Shown: positions 51,022-60,291, numbered from the stretch's first letter. The stretch: 64,000 bases of DNA from Streptomyces hawaiiensis (GCF_004803895.1 NZ_CP021978.1:8246001-8310000), one strand, 5' to 3'. Notes: generated by a model not told the origin, from the sequence alone. Translations and numbers: made by a program.

Positions 51022-51998
51022 ACCTCCTCGTCACCGGCGCCGCCGGGTTCATCGGCTCCCGCTACGTGCGCGCACTCCTCGCCTCGGACGCGCCCGACGC
51101 GCCACGCATCACCGTGCTGGACAAGCTCACCTACGCCGGCACCCTCGACAACCTCGAACTGACCCACCCGCGGCTGGAGTTCGTCCAAGGCGACATCTGC
51201 GACGCCGAACTGGTCGACAAGCTGATGGCAGGCGCGGACCAGGTCGTGCACTTCGCCGCCGAGTCCCATGTGGACCGCTCGATCAGCGGCGCCGCCGACT
51301 TCGTCCGCACCAACGTCCTCGGCACCCAGACCCTGCTGGACGCCGCCCTGCGCCACGACGTGGGCCCGTTCGTGCACGTCTCCACCGACGAGGTCTACGG
51401 CTCCATCGAGTCGGGCTCGTGGCCGGAGGACCACCCGCTGCAGCCGAACTCGCCGTACTCGGCCTCCAAGGCCTCCTCCGACCTGCTCGCGCTGGCCTAC
51501 CACCGCACCCACGGCCTGGACGTGCGCGTCACACGCTGCTCCAACAACTACGGCCCGCACCAGTTCCCCGAGAAGGTCATCCCGCTGTTCGTCACCAACC
51601 TCCTCGACGGCCACAAGGTGCCGCTGTACGGCGAGGGCCGCAACGTCCGCGACTGGCTGCACGTCGACGACCACTGCCAGGGCGTCGACCTCGCCCGCAC
51701 CCAGGGCCGGCCCGGCGAGGTCTACAACATCGGCGGCGGCACCGAGCTCACCAACAAGGAGCTCACCGGCCTGCTCCTGGACGCCTGCGGAGCGCACTGG
51801 GACCGGGTGGAGTACGTCGAGGACCGCAAGGGCCACGACCTGCGCTACTCCGTCGACTGCTCCAAAGCCCGTGACGAACTCGGCTACCGCCCCCGCCACG
51901 ACTTCACCACCGGCCTCGCCGAGACCGTCGCCTGGTACCGCGACAACCGGGCCTGGTGGGAGCCCCTGAAGCGGCGCGTCGCCCAGGAGCGGGCATGA
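51018..51998 (+). CDS. rmlB: dTDP-glucose 4,6-dehydratase
   Basis: The 326-aa short-chain dehydrogenase-type protein has the NAD-binding TGAAGFIGSRYVRAL, FAAESHVDRSI, the STDEVYGS motif with catalytic Thr/Asp/Glu, YSASKASSDLLA (Tyr, Lys) and RCSNNYGPHQFPEK, all typical of RmlB/StrE. It converts dTDP-glucose to dTDP-4-keto-6-deoxyglucose. It overlaps rmlA upstream (ATGA) and rmlD downstream (ATGA), so the three are translationally coupled. Confidence 0.96.
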   Translation: MNLLVTGAAGFIGSRYVRALLASDAPDAPRITVLDKLTYAGTLDNLELTHPRLEFVQGDICDAELVDKLMAGADQVVHFAAESHVDRSISGAADFVRTNVLGTQTLLDAALRHDVGPFVHVSTDEVYGSIESGSWPEDHPLQPNSPYSASKASSDLLALAYHRTHGLDVRVTRCSNNYGPHQFPEKVIPLFVTNLLDGHKVPLYGEGRNVRDWLHVDDHCQGVDLARTQGRPGEVYNIGGGTELTNKELTGLLLDACGAHWDRVEYVEDRKGHDLRYSVDCSKARDELGYRPRHDFTTGLAETVAWYRDNRAWWEPLKRRVAQERA

Positions 51999-52882
51999 GG
52001 TGGCTGATCGCCGGGGCGGGCGGAATGCTCGGGCGTGACGTCGTCGGTGAACTCACGCGGCGCGGCGAGACCGTCGCGGGCCTCGACCGCGCGTCCCTGG
52101 ACATCACGAGCCCCGAAGCCGTCGACGCCGCCGTGCGGGAGCACCGCCCCGGCCTCGTCGTGAACTGCGCCGCCTACACGGCGGTCGACGACGCCGAGAC
52201 CGACGAGGCCCGCGCCCTGGAGATCAACGGGGACGGTCCGCGTGTGCTGGCCCGGGCCTGCGCAGCGCACGGCGCCCGCATGATCCACGTCTCCACGGAC
52301 TACGTCTTCTCCGGCGAGGCCCGCACCACCCCCTACCCCGAGGACCATCCGACGGGCCCGCGCACCGCCTACGGCCGCACCAAGCTGGCCGGCGAGCGGG
52401 CCGTACTGGAAGAGCTCCCCGGGGCGAGCGCGGTGCTGCGCACGGCGTGGCTGTACGGCGTCCACGGCTCCAACTTCGTCCGCACCATGATCGGACTGGA
52501 AGCCCGCCGCGACACCCTCGACGTCGTCGACGACCAGCGCGGGCAGCCCACCTGGAGCGCGGACGTCGCCGAGTGGATCGCCGACCTCGGACCCCGGCTC
52601 GGCCCCGAGGTGCACGGCGTCTTCCACGCGACCAACTCCGGCGAGGCCACTTGGTACGACCTGGCCCGCGAGGTGTTCTCCCTCATCGGCGCCGACCCGG
52701 ACCGGGTGCGCCCCACCAGCAGCGCGGCCTTCCCCCGGCCCGCGCCCCGCCCGGCGTACAGCGCCCTCGCGCACCGCCGGTGGCAGGAGATCGGCCTGCC
52801 GCTGCCGCGCGACTGGCGCTCCGCCCTGCACGAAGCACTGCCCCGCATCCGCAAGGAAGGTCTTCCTCGTGAAACGCCATGA
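51995..52882 (+). CDS. rmlD: dTDP-4-dehydrorhamnose reductase
   Basis: ATG 51995 lies in the rmlB stop overlap. The 295-aa NAD(P)-dependent reductase shows WLIAGAGGMLGRDV (dinucleotide fold), VNCAAYTAVDDAETD, HVSTDYVFSGE and YGRTKLAGERAV (catalytic Tyr-Lys), the signature set of RmlD. It performs the last reduction to dTDP-L-rhamnose. It overlaps the next gene by 14 bp. The epimerase RmlC is encoded nearby on the opposite strand. Confidence 0.95.
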   Translation: MRWLIAGAGGMLGRDVVGELTRRGETVAGLDRASLDITSPEAVDAAVREHRPGLVVNCAAYTAVDDAETDEARALEINGDGPRVLARACAAHGARMIHVSTDYVFSGEARTTPYPEDHPTGPRTAYGRTKLAGERAVLEELPGASAVLRTAWLYGVHGSNFVRTMIGLEARRDTLDVVDDQRGQPTWSADVAEWIADLGPRLGPEVHGVFHATNSGEATWYDLAREVFSLIGADPDRVRPTSSAAFPRPAPRPAYSALAHRRWQEIGLPLPRDWRSALHEALPRIRKEGLPRETP

Positions 52883-53672
52883 GTTCCTCCGGGAACTGCA
52901 CAAGGTCAGCGCCAATCGCAACTACCTGGAGATCGGCGTCAACGACGGGCGCAGCCTGACGCTGTCCCGGGTCCCCAGCATCGCGATCGACCCCGCCTTC
53001 AAGGTGGTCTCGGAGCTGAGGTGTGACGTCCACCTGGTGAAGGCCACCAGCGACGACTTCTTCGCGCGTGACAATCCGCTCCAGCACCTCAAGGGCGGCC
53101 GCCACCCGCTGCGCAACCTGCGCCGCGGCCGCAGCCCGATCGGCTACTGGCGCCGCACGACGCTGGACCTGTCGTTCATCGACGGCATGCACCTGTTCGA
53201 GTTCGCGCTGCGCGACTTCATGAACGTCGAGAAGTACTCGGACTGGGGCAGTGTGATCGTCCTCGACGACATGCTGCCGCGCAGCATCGACGAGGCGGCC
53301 CGGGACCGGCACACCAACGCCTGGACCGGCGACGTCTACAAGATCACCGAGGTACTGGCGCGCTACCGCCCCGACCTGGTCACGGTGCAGGTGGACACCG
53401 CCCCCACCGGCCAGCTGGTCGTCTTCGGCGCCGACCCGAACAACCGGGTCCTGCACGACAAGTACGACGAGATCATGGCCGAGTACAAGATCCCCGACCC
53501 GCAGAAGGTTCCCGAGGCGATCCTGGAACGGGCCGGTGCGGTCCGCCCCGAGGCCCTCGTGGAAGCGGGCTTCTGGCGTCCCCTCGCCCAGGCCCGCAAC
53601 CGCGGCCTGCCCCGCGCCGTGGGCTGGGAGCCCCTGCGCAAGGCCCTGCAGCAGGTCGGTGTGAGCCGCTGA
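52869..53672 (+). CDS. Class I SAM-dependent methyltransferase-like protein of the rhamnose locus
   Basis: The GTG start (MKRHEFLRELHKVSANRNYLE) overlaps rmlD. The 267-aa protein has a SAM-binding start YLEIGVNDGRSL and a segment DLSFIDGMHLFEFALRDF typical of the Methyltransf_24-like group often found in surface-sugar and O-antigen gene clusters; VIVLDDMLPR follows. It may methylate a sugar hydroxyl of a rhamnose-containing glycan (inference). The role of its basic C-terminal extension is not known. Confidence 0.8.
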   Translation: MKRHEFLRELHKVSANRNYLEIGVNDGRSLTLSRVPSIAIDPAFKVVSELRCDVHLVKATSDDFFARDNPLQHLKGGRHPLRNLRRGRSPIGYWRRTTLDLSFIDGMHLFEFALRDFMNVEKYSDWGSVIVLDDMLPRSIDEAARDRHTNAWTGDVYKITEVLARYRPDLVTVQVDTAPTGQLVVFGADPNNRVLHDKYDEIMAEYKIPDPQKVPEAILERAGAVRPEALVEAGFWRPLAQARNRGLPRAVGWEPLRKALQQVGVSR

Positions 53673-53678
53673 ACGAAC

Positions 53679-53713
53679 GGCGCCGGCCACCCTCCGGGGG
53701 CGGCCGGCGCCGA
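53679..53713 (+). terminator. Hairpin 1 after the rmlABD operon
   Basis: CGGCGCCGGCC (53679-53689) and its complement (53703-53713) form a perfect 11-bp stem with a 13-nt loop, beginning 6 bp after the methyltransferase stop. Confidence 0.82.
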
Positions 53714-53738
53714 CGGCCTTCCCGGCCTTACGGGGCAC

Positions 53739-53769
53739 AGGCCCGGACGCCGCGCGCGTCCGGGCCTGC
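53739..53769. terminator. Hairpin 2 between the convergent rhamnose units
   Basis: CAGGCCCGGACGC (53739-53751) and its perfect complement (53757-53769) form a 13-bp stem with a 5-nt loop. It may stop read-through from either side. Confidence 0.8.
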
Positions 53770-54046
53770 GGTGTGTCCGGGGACCTGGCTCCGGGGCTTG
53801 CGGGTCGGTCGCCGCCCAGCGGGACACCGGCTCAGGGAGCCGCGGGTGCCCTACCTCGACGGCCGCGGCGGGAGCGGAGCGGCTCCACCGGCTTCGGCCG
53901 TCGGAGGCCTGGTACGACGGCGGACGCCGTGCGCCCGGTCCGCCTCATGTCGCGGGCCGTGGCAGGCCCCGGCCCGCGACGCATGACGGGCCGGGCGCAC
54001 CATGGGCCTGCGTCGTGCCTGGCCGGCGCCCTGCGCGCCTCAGGCG

Positions 54047-54655
54047 TCAGCCGCCCCCGGCCCGCCCGCGCAGTTCCTCGTAGTACGCCAGGCAGGCGTC
54101 GTACGACGGCAGCAGCCCCTGGCGTTCCGCCTCCGCCAGGGTCGGGGCCTGTTCGTCCTTGGGGGACAGGAGCGGGGTGATGCCCTCGGGCCACTCGATG
54201 CCCAGGGCCGGGTCGAGCGGGTGGATGCCGTGTTCGCGGCCCGGGGCGTAGCCCTCCGAGCACAGGTAGACGACCGTCGCGTCGTCCGTGAGGGCCATGA
54301 ACGCGTGGCCGAGGCCCTCCGCGAGGAACACCGCGTGCCGCGTGTCGTCGTCGAGCCGGACGGCCTCCCACTTCCCGTAGGTGGGGGAGCCCAGGCGGAT
54401 GTCGATCACCACGTCCAGGACGGCACCGCGTACGCACGTGACGTACTTGGCCTGGCTGGGCGGCACAGCGGCGAAATGCACACCCCGCAGCACGCCCCGC
54501 TTGGAGACCGAGCAGTTGGCCTGGGCCAGCGACAGATCGTGACCCGTCGCCTCGCGGAACTCCGCACCGCGGTACCACTCGAGGAAGCTGCCCCGGTCGT
54601 CCGGGAAGATCTTGGGCTCCAGAACCCAGGCGCCCTCTATCCCCAGGGGTCGCAT
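54047..54655 (-). CDS. rmlC: dTDP-4-dehydrorhamnose 3,5-epimerase
   Basis: The 202-aa cupin-fold enzyme has the RmlC signatures IFPDDRGSFLEWYRG, SVSKRGVLRGVHFA (catalytic His), VRGAVLDVVIDIRLGSPTYG (Asp) and FLAEGLGHAFMALTDDATVVYLCSEGYAPGREHGI. It epimerises C3 and C5 of the 4-keto sugar before RmlD acts. Its ATG lies 4 bp after the GT2 stop, so it is expressed with the glycosyltransferase rather than with rmlABD. Confidence 0.95.
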   Translation of the reverse strand: MRPLGIEGAWVLEPKIFPDDRGSFLEWYRGAEFREATGHDLSLAQANCSVSKRGVLRGVHFAAVPPSQAKYVTCVRGAVLDVVIDIRLGSPTYGKWEAVRLDDDTRHAVFLAEGLGHAFMALTDDATVVYLCSEGYAPGREHGIHPLDPALGIEWPEGITPLLSPKDEQAPTLAEAERQGLLPSYDACLAYYEELRGRAGGG

Positions 54656-54659
54656 ACCG

Positions 54660-56603
54660 TCACCGCCTTCCGGTCCTGATACGGGAGTTCACCTTCCGGC
54701 GCGCGACACCGAGGACGCGTCGGGCGCGCCGGGCCAGCCGCAGCGCGACACCGGGCCCGGGCGCCGGCGTCACCAGCACGCTCCCGCCCCCGGCCCGCAG
54801 GGCGAACGGCAGGCCGGTGAAGCGGGCCCGGTCGGCGCCGGGGTTCAGGCACACGGCCACCCGCCAGACGTCGTCCGAGAGATCCTCGGCGGGCAGCGCC
54901 GCCGCCAGCACCGAGCCCGGCCGGTCCGCGTCGGGGGAGAGCGTGCCCGGAACCTCCAGGATCCGGCGGGAGGAGACGAACCTCAGCCGCACCCCGGTCT
55001 CGCCCGTGACGTGCACCGGGAGCAGGAGACGGAAGCGCCCCTCGGAGACGGCGACGTCCCCGAGCTCCACGCGGCCCAGCCCGAGACGCTTGCCGCGCGC
55101 GCCGACCTCCAGGGAGAGGTTGCCGTGCGGTTCGGTCCAGTACGGCAGGACCGGCCGGTCACCGACGACGCCCACGCCCGGCGTGGGCCGGTCCTCGCGC
55201 GGCGCCGGACCCAGCCGGCACTCCTTGGTCCAGCCGCCCGTCTTCACCCGGACGAGCGCGTCCCAGGCGCCGTCACGCGGCAGGTCGGCCGGGTCGACCG
55301 TGGCGGTGGCCCGCAGCATCAGCCGGACCTCCCCGCCGTCCCCGGCCGGCACGGTCTCGCGGGTGAACTCCACCGGCTGGAAGTACTGCGCGGCGCTGGA
55401 GCGCTCTCGCAGCAGCAGATCGGCCGTGGCCTGCCCGAATCGCGCGGCGGTCTCCGAGGCCACCCACCGCACCGCCTCGGGCACGTCCTTGGGCACATCG
55501 GTCAGCGGCGCGGCCTCGGCGTCGGCGGGGAACAGCATCGGTTCGCCGTCGGACAGGTACTCGGCCGTGAAGCCGATGGTCAGTGAGCCGTCGCGCCATT
55601 CGATGTCCCCGGGTGTCGCCGTGGGGGCGACGCCGGCCTCCCACTGCGCGAAGGCCACCACGTCGTCGTACCGGTCGGCCGCCGTCAGCGCGGCGACGAC
55701 CTGCTGCGTCGGCTGCAGACCGGCCGCGACACCGGGCCCGAAGCGCTCGACGACGACCTCGTGGATCTCCCCGAACAGCTCCCTGCGGTAGTCGTCCGGC
55801 AGGTTCAGAAAGCGCCGGGCCCGCAGCCGCTCGACCATCTCCACGCGCAGCCAGCGCCGGAACAGCCGGTCGCGCACCGGGCCGGGCTCCGTGTACTGCT
55901 CGACGACGTCCAGAGCCTCGCGGAGGTTCCTGAAGTAGCCGACGGGGTCGAAGCGTTCGAAGCCGGCGTTGGAGCCGTCGTCCCGCCGGAGGTGGTAGTA
56001 GCAGACGTAGTCGCTGAGCACGGAGACGTTCTCCGCGCGCAGATACGCCTCGGCGACGAAGACGTGGTCCTCCAGGCGCCGTCGGCCTTCGGGAAAGCGC
56101 AGGCCGATGCGGTCCAGGAAGGCCCGGCGGACCATCTTGTGCGGGGTGAGGCTGTCGATGAGCGGGGCGTTCTCGACGGTGGCGCGCGGGTGGTTGCGGC
56201 GGAACAGCTCCACCGGCACCCCGCGGCCCTTGCCGGCCATCTTGCCCACGACGACGTCGGCGCCGTTGGCCACGCCGTAGTCGTACATCCGCTCCAGGGC
56301 CTCGTCGCCCAGGTAGTCGTCGTTGTCGACGAACATCACGAACTCGCCCCGGGAGGCCTCGATGCCGACGTTGCGGGGCTTGCCCGACCAGCCGGAGTTC
56401 TCCTGGTGGATGACCTTCATCCGGGGGTCCTCGGCGGCGAGCGCGTTGAGCCGGGCCGGGGTCTCGTCGGTGGAGCCGTCGTCGACGAAGATCACCTCGA
56501 ACTCGTCGGGAGGCAGCGACTGCCGCTGCAGCGAGGAGATGCAGTCCTCGATGTACATCCCCGGGTTGTACACGGGAATGATGACGCTGACCTTGACCGG
56601 CAT
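54660..56603 (-). CDS. Large GT2-family glycosyltransferase (TarS/wall-polymer-like)
   Basis: ATG 56603 (MPVKVSVIIPVYNPGMYIED) is the natural GT2 start; the frame is open upstream but without domain content. The GT-A domain spans about 1-330, with FEVIFVDDGSTDETP (nucleotide-sugar binding) and FVMFVDNDDYLGDEAL (DxD metal site). The remaining 300 residues form beta-rich modules like those after the catalytic domain of teichoic-acid transferases such as TarS. Being coupled to rmlC, it probably attaches rhamnose or another sugar to a cell-wall polymer (inference). No membrane segment is seen. Confidence 0.85.
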   Translation of the reverse strand: MPVKVSVIIPVYNPGMYIEDCISSLQRQSLPPDEFEVIFVDDGSTDETPARLNALAAEDPRMKVIHQENSGWSGKPRNVGIEASRGEFVMFVDNDDYLGDEALERMYDYGVANGADVVVGKMAGKGRGVPVELFRRNHPRATVENAPLIDSLTPHKMVRRAFLDRIGLRFPEGRRRLEDHVFVAEAYLRAENVSVLSDYVCYYHLRRDDGSNAGFERFDPVGYFRNLREALDVVEQYTEPGPVRDRLFRRWLRVEMVERLRARRFLNLPDDYRRELFGEIHEVVVERFGPGVAAGLQPTQQVVAALTAADRYDDVVAFAQWEAGVAPTATPGDIEWRDGSLTIGFTAEYLSDGEPMLFPADAEAAPLTDVPKDVPEAVRWVASETAARFGQATADLLLRERSSAAQYFQPVEFTRETVPAGDGGEVRLMLRATATVDPADLPRDGAWDALVRVKTGGWTKECRLGPAPREDRPTPGVGVVGDRPVLPYWTEPHGNLSLEVGARGKRLGLGRVELGDVAVSEGRFRLLLPVHVTGETGVRLRFVSSRRILEVPGTLSPDADRPGSVLAAALPAEDLSDDVWRVAVCLNPGADRARFTGLPFALRAGGGSVLVTPAPGPGVALRLARRARRVLGVARRKVNSRIRTGRR

Positions 56604-57021
56604 CGGGTTTCCGGGCCCCTTCGGGTCGCTTGCCGTAGACGTCCTGTTGTACTGCGTGTTGCCCGATGCTAACCCGGTCGGCGATGCCGCCTCACCTTTC
56701 GAGACCTGGCCGTGATCATCTCCACCCGCACGGCAACTGAGCTGCGCCGTCTGTCTGTTCACGGTCAAAGTGCGCGTCAGTCGGAGGCATCCACACCGTA
56801 ACCCCGGGCAAGAGCGCCCAGTCCCCTCTCATACCCCTGCCCCACGGTGCGCAGGCGCCACCGTGGGCCGCGGGCGGTAGAGCTCGGCGAGAAGCAGGGT
56901 GCGCTCGGTGGTCGCGGCGTCCAGAGTGGCCTGGACCAGGGGGCGGCGCTGGGGCCCGGTCCGGAGCTGATGTGGATCGCGCCTACGTCGCCGGTTGAAC
57001 GGCACCTTCTAGGGTGATGAT
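56604..57021. other. Divergent intergenic region
   Basis: The 418 bp between the GT2 gene and the phosphoesterase gene contain both promoters by position and an AGGGTG ribosome site at 57011. No gene, repeat or strong palindrome was recognised. Confidence 0.45.
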
Positions 57022-57531
57022 GTGCGTCTGCTACTGATGTCCGACACCCACCTGCCCAAGCGCGCCAAGACCCTGCCCGCCCCCTTGCTGGCCGAACTCC
57101 CGCACGCCGACGTCGTGTTCCATGCCGGGGACTGGGTCGACACCGACACCCTCGATCTGCTGGAGACCCGCTGCCGCAGGCTCGTCGGGGTGTACGGCAA
57201 CAACGACGGGCCGGATCTGCGGGCCAGGCTGCCGGAGGTGGCGTACGCGGAACTGGGCGGGGTGCGGTTCGGCGTGATCCACGAGACGGGCGCCAAGCAG
57301 GGCCGGGAGCGGCGGTGCGCCGCCCGCTTCCCCGATCTGGACGTGCTGGTCTTCGGCCACAGCCACATCCCCTGGGACACCACGGCCCCCACCGGGCTGC
57401 GCCTGCTGAACCCGGGTTCCCCGACGGACCGCCGCGCACAGCCCCACTGCACCTACATGACCGCCACCGCGACCGACGGCCGGCTCACCGACGTGGAACT
57501 GCACCGGCTGCCGCCCCGCCAACCGCGCTGA
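57022..57531 (+). CDS. YfcE/MJ0936-type metallophosphoesterase
   Basis: The GTG start gives 169 aa. The metal-binding motifs of the calcineurin-like family are complete: MSDTHLPK (D-x-H), HAGDWVD (GD), GVYGNNDG (GNxD), IHETG (H) and VFGHSHIPWD (GHxH). This short group includes phosphodiesterases active on model and cyclic nucleotide substrates; the natural substrate is unknown. Confidence 0.92.
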   Translation: MRLLLMSDTHLPKRAKTLPAPLLAELPHADVVFHAGDWVDTDTLDLLETRCRRLVGVYGNNDGPDLRARLPEVAYAELGGVRFGVIHETGAKQGRERRCAARFPDLDVLVFGHSHIPWDTTAPTGLRLLNPGSPTDRRAQPHCTYMTATATDGRLTDVELHRLPPRQPR

Positions 57532-57565
57532 ACCGCCCCTTCCGTGCTCGTGGCATGATCGCCGC

Positions 57566-58405
57566 ATGGATCAGGACGAGGGGTACCTCCTGGACAACCG
57601 GCAGGCCGAGGCCGGTACGCGCTTCGACGCGTTGTCCGCCCTCTTCGACACCTCGACGTTCCGGCACTTCGCATCGGCGGGGGTCGCCGAGGGGTGGCGG
57701 TGCTGGGAGGTCGGGGCCGGCGGGCCGAGTGTGGCCGCGTGGCTGCGCGAGCGCGTCGGGCCCGGCGGGCGCGTGCTCGCCACCGACATCGACGTGTCCT
57801 GGACCGGGACGGCCGCCACCGAGGGCGTCGAGGTGCTCCGGCACGACGTCGGCCGCGACGCCCCTCCGCCCGGTCCTTTCGATCTGGTGCACGCCCGTCT
57901 CGTGCTGGTCCACGTCACCGAACGCGACGCCGCGCTGCGCGCCATGATCCACGCGCTGCGTCCCGGCGGGCTGCTGCTCGTCGAGGACGCCGACCCCGCC
58001 TTGCAGCCGCTGATCTGCCCCGACGAGCACGGCCCCGAGCAGGAGCGGGCCAACCGGCTCCGCACCGGTTTCCGTGAACTGTTGCGGCAGCGCGGTGCCG
58101 ACCTCTCCTACGGACGCAGACTGCCCCGGCTGCTGCGCGAGGCGGGCCTGGTGGACGTCGAGGCCGACGCCTACTTCCCGATCACCTCGCCCGCCTGTGA
58201 CGTCCTGGAGGCGGCCACCGTCCGCCAGGTGCGCGACAAGCTCGTCGCCGCGGGCCTCGCCACGGACGAGGAGATCGACGGGCATCTCGCCGCCGTCGAG
58301 GCGGGACGCCTGGACCTCGCCACCTCGCCGATGATCTCGGCCTGGGGCCGCAGACCGACAGGCGACGGCTCGCAGTCGGCTCAGCCGCCACGTCCCTCTC
58401 GATGA
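57566..58405 (+). CDS. Class I SAM-dependent methyltransferase
   Basis: The 279-aa protein shows the SAM-binding motif CWEVGAGGPSVAAWL, the acidic loop VLATDIDVSW, FDLVHARLVLVHV and ALRPGGLLLVEDAD, a UbiE/small-molecule methyltransferase pattern. It follows the phosphoesterase by 34 bp on the same strand and may share its transcript. The last 25 bp overlap, in another frame, a decayed TetR coding fragment. The substrate is unknown. Confidence 0.88.
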   Translation: MDQDEGYLLDNRQAEAGTRFDALSALFDTSTFRHFASAGVAEGWRCWEVGAGGPSVAAWLRERVGPGGRVLATDIDVSWTGTAATEGVEVLRHDVGRDAPPPGPFDLVHARLVLVHVTERDAALRAMIHALRPGGLLLVEDADPALQPLICPDEHGPEQERANRLRTGFRELLRQRGADLSYGRRLPRLLREAGLVDVEADAYFPITSPACDVLEAATVRQVRDKLVAAGLATDEEIDGHLAAVEAGRLDLATSPMISAWGRRPTGDGSQSAQPPRPSR

Positions 58406-58500
58406 TCTCCGCCGCATGCGGTTCGCCGGTGAGTTCGGTCTACCGGCACTTCCGCGGCAAGGACGGAATCCGCGTCGCTGCCGGCCGTCTTGCCCCCGGC
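58381..58500 (+). pseudogene. TetR-family HTH fragment (decayed)
   Basis: In a plus-strand frame different from that of the upstream methyltransferase, codons from 58390 read ATSLSMISAACGSP followed by VSSVYRHFRGKDGI. This is a clear match to the helix-turn-helix of TetR regulators (A-x-x-A-G-V-S-x-G-x-x-Y-x-H-F-x-x-K). There is no start codon with a ribosome site, no first helix and no ligand domain; the frame then runs antisense into the CMD gene. It is most simply the remnant of a regulator of the neighbouring redox genes. Confidence 0.55.
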
Positions 58501-58532
58501 CCAGGTGACGGGCCGGCTGCTCCATGTGCCCC

Positions 58533-59138
58533 TCACCCGTCGTCCCTTTCCCCCGCCGCGAAGCCGGTGCTGTCGAAGCCGGGCTCCAGTTCCACACCGG
58601 TGGCGTTCAGGAAGAAGGCCACCATGTGGTACTGCCCCACCAGCATGGCGATCTCGATCAGTTCGGCGTCGCCGAAGTGCTCGGCCAGAGCCTCCCAGGT
58701 CGCGTCGGACATCGTGGCATCGCCGTGCAGTTCGTCCGCCGCGCGGATCAGCTGCCTCTGGAGGTCCGCCCAGCCGGGTGCCTCCGGCCCTTGGCCGATG
58801 CGGTCGATGTCCGCGTCCGTGACGCCCGCGGCCCTGGCCAGGGGGAGGTGCCGCCCCCACTCGTACCGCGCGCCGGTGTTCCACGCGGTGCGCAGGATCA
58901 GCAACTCGCGCACGTCTCCCGGCAGTCGGCCCCTGCCGAGCAACTGGCCACCGAAAGGCATGAACTGCTCGTAGAGATCGGGATGGCGCACGAGCGTGGT
59001 GAAGATGTTCGGGATCCCGCCCCCGGGGTCGTGGGGAGCGGCGGCCAGCAGTTCCCTGGTCCGTGGGTCCCACTGTTCTTCGGCGAGCGGCTTCAGTCGC
59101 GGACGGGTCGGTCGGGCGGCTTCGTGACGCTGTGACAT
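58533..59138 (-). CDS. Carboxymuconolactone decarboxylase (AhpD-like) family protein
   Basis: The 201-aa all-helical protein has the CMD core: IPNIFTTLVRHPDLYEQFMPFGGQL, RELLILRTAWNTGARYEWGRHLPLA, and a C-terminal half ending ELIEIAMLVGQYHMVAFFLNATGVE. The CxxC pair of AhpD peroxidases is absent (the site reads NTGARYEW), so it belongs to the non-thiol branch, perhaps a lactone decarboxylase or an isomerase-like enzyme. It lies 75 bp downstream of the Zn-dependent dehydrogenase gene on the same strand. Confidence 0.85.
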   Translation of the reverse strand: MSQRHEAARPTRPRLKPLAEEQWDPRTRELLAAAPHDPGGGIPNIFTTLVRHPDLYEQFMPFGGQLLGRGRLPGDVRELLILRTAWNTGARYEWGRHLPLARAAGVTDADIDRIGQGPEAPGWADLQRQLIRAADELHGDATMSDATWEALAEHFGDAELIEIAMLVGQYHMVAFFLNATGVELEPGFDSTGFAAGERDDG

Positions 59139-59212
59139 GACGGCCTCCGGTTTCCGAGGGACTCACCCTAGGAGACCGCCTGAACGCCTGGCAGGGAATG
59201 GCCGGGGAGCAG

Positions 59213-60265
59213 TCAGCCCGTCGGGTCGAGAACGATCTTGCGGACGCCGTCGGAGCGGCCTGCGAACAATGCGTACGCCGCCGGTCCGTCGGAGAGGGCG
59301 AAGCGGTGGGAGACCACGACCTCGGGCTTGATCCGTCCGGCACGGGTGAGGGCGATCAGGGGAGGGAGTTCGTAGTGCACCGAGCACAGCCCGATGGCGA
59401 ACTCCAGTTCCTTGACCTGCGCCCATCCCACGTGGAACGGGAAGGCCTTGCTCTGGCTGACCCCGACGACACTGACCCGGCCGGCCTGCCGGACGGCCTT
59501 GAGGGCGAGCTGGATGGTGGCGTCGGAACCCACGGCCTCCACCACGGCGTCGGGCCCGCGGCCGGCGGTCATGTCCCGGATGGCTGTCCGCGCGTCGTCA
59601 CCCTCGACCGGCTCGACGCCCAGGCCTGCGGCGAAGGCGCGGCGCTCCGCGACCAGGTCCACGCCCAGCACCCGTGCCGCGCCCATCGCGAAGGCGGACT
59701 GAGCGGCCATGAGGCCGACCGGGCCGAGGCCGATGACCAGGACGGTCTCACCGGGCTGGATGCGGGCACGGCGGCAGCCGTACCAGGCGGTGGGGGCGTT
59801 GTCCGTCAGGACGAGGGCGGCCTCGTCGGAGATGTCCTCGGGCAGGTGCACCAGATTGACATCGGCGCAGGGCACCGCCAGGGCCTGGGCCTGGCTGCCC
59901 GGAAGCTTCGGGCCGACTCCGTAGCAGAGCTCCGTGCTCGACGTGGCGCGCTCGCATCGGGCGGTGAACCCGGCCGTACACTGCCGGCACTGCGCACAGC
60001 CGACAGAGGCGGGCACCAGGACCCGGTCGCCGGGCTTGAAGCGGGTGACCTGGCCGCCGGTGTCGACGACCACGCCGACGCACTCGTGTCCCGGTGTGTA
60101 GCCCAGTTCCGGGCTGAAGGCGTTGCCGTCGTAGATGTGCAGGTCGCTGCCGCAGATGCCGGCCGCGGTCACCCGCACCACCGCGTCGGCGGGGCCGGTG
60201 ACGGCCGGGTCGGGGACGTCCCCGTAGCGAATGTCGTGACGGCCGTGGTAGGTCAGTGCCTTCAT
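59213..60265 (-). CDS. Zinc-binding alcohol dehydrogenase (MDR family)
   Basis: The 350-aa medium-chain dehydrogenase keeps the catalytic zinc ligands (GICGSDLH, GHECVGVV), a structural-zinc Cys set (VGCAQCRQCTAGFTARC) and the Rossmann motif VLVIGLGPVGLMAA. The preference for NAD or NADP and the alcohol substrate cannot be fixed. It is 27 bp... after the NADP-dependent reductase gene in the same direction, so the two form one operon with the CMD gene behind them. Confidence 0.92.
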   Translation of the reverse strand: MKALTYHGRHDIRYGDVPDPAVTGPADAVVRVTAAGICGSDLHIYDGNAFSPELGYTPGHECVGVVVDTGGQVTRFKPGDRVLVPASVGCAQCRQCTAGFTARCERATSSTELCYGVGPKLPGSQAQALAVPCADVNLVHLPEDISDEAALVLTDNAPTAWYGCRRARIQPGETVLVIGLGPVGLMAAQSAFAMGAARVLGVDLVAERRAFAAGLGVEPVEGDDARTAIRDMTAGRGPDAVVEAVGSDATIQLALKAVRQAGRVSVVGVSQSKAFPFHVGWAQVKELEFAIGLCSVHYELPPLIALTRAGRIKPEVVVSHRFALSDGPAAYALFAGRSDGVRKIVLDPTG

Positions 60266-60291
60266 CGGATCCCTCCCTCCCCTCGGCCCGG

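Larger units (their letters stand above)
53673..54046. other. Convergent intergenic region of the rhamnose locus
   Basis: These 374 bp separate the plus-strand rmlABD-methyltransferase unit from the minus-strand GT2-rmlC unit. They hold two strong hairpins (53679-53713 and 53739-53769) and otherwise GC-rich sequence without a recognisable gene. Confidence 0.6.

Noticed and set aside
53773..54180. Open frame over the convergent rhamnose gap running into rmlC
   Set aside because: It is Arg/Pro-rich with no ribosome site and overlaps the well-supported rmlC gene in antisense.
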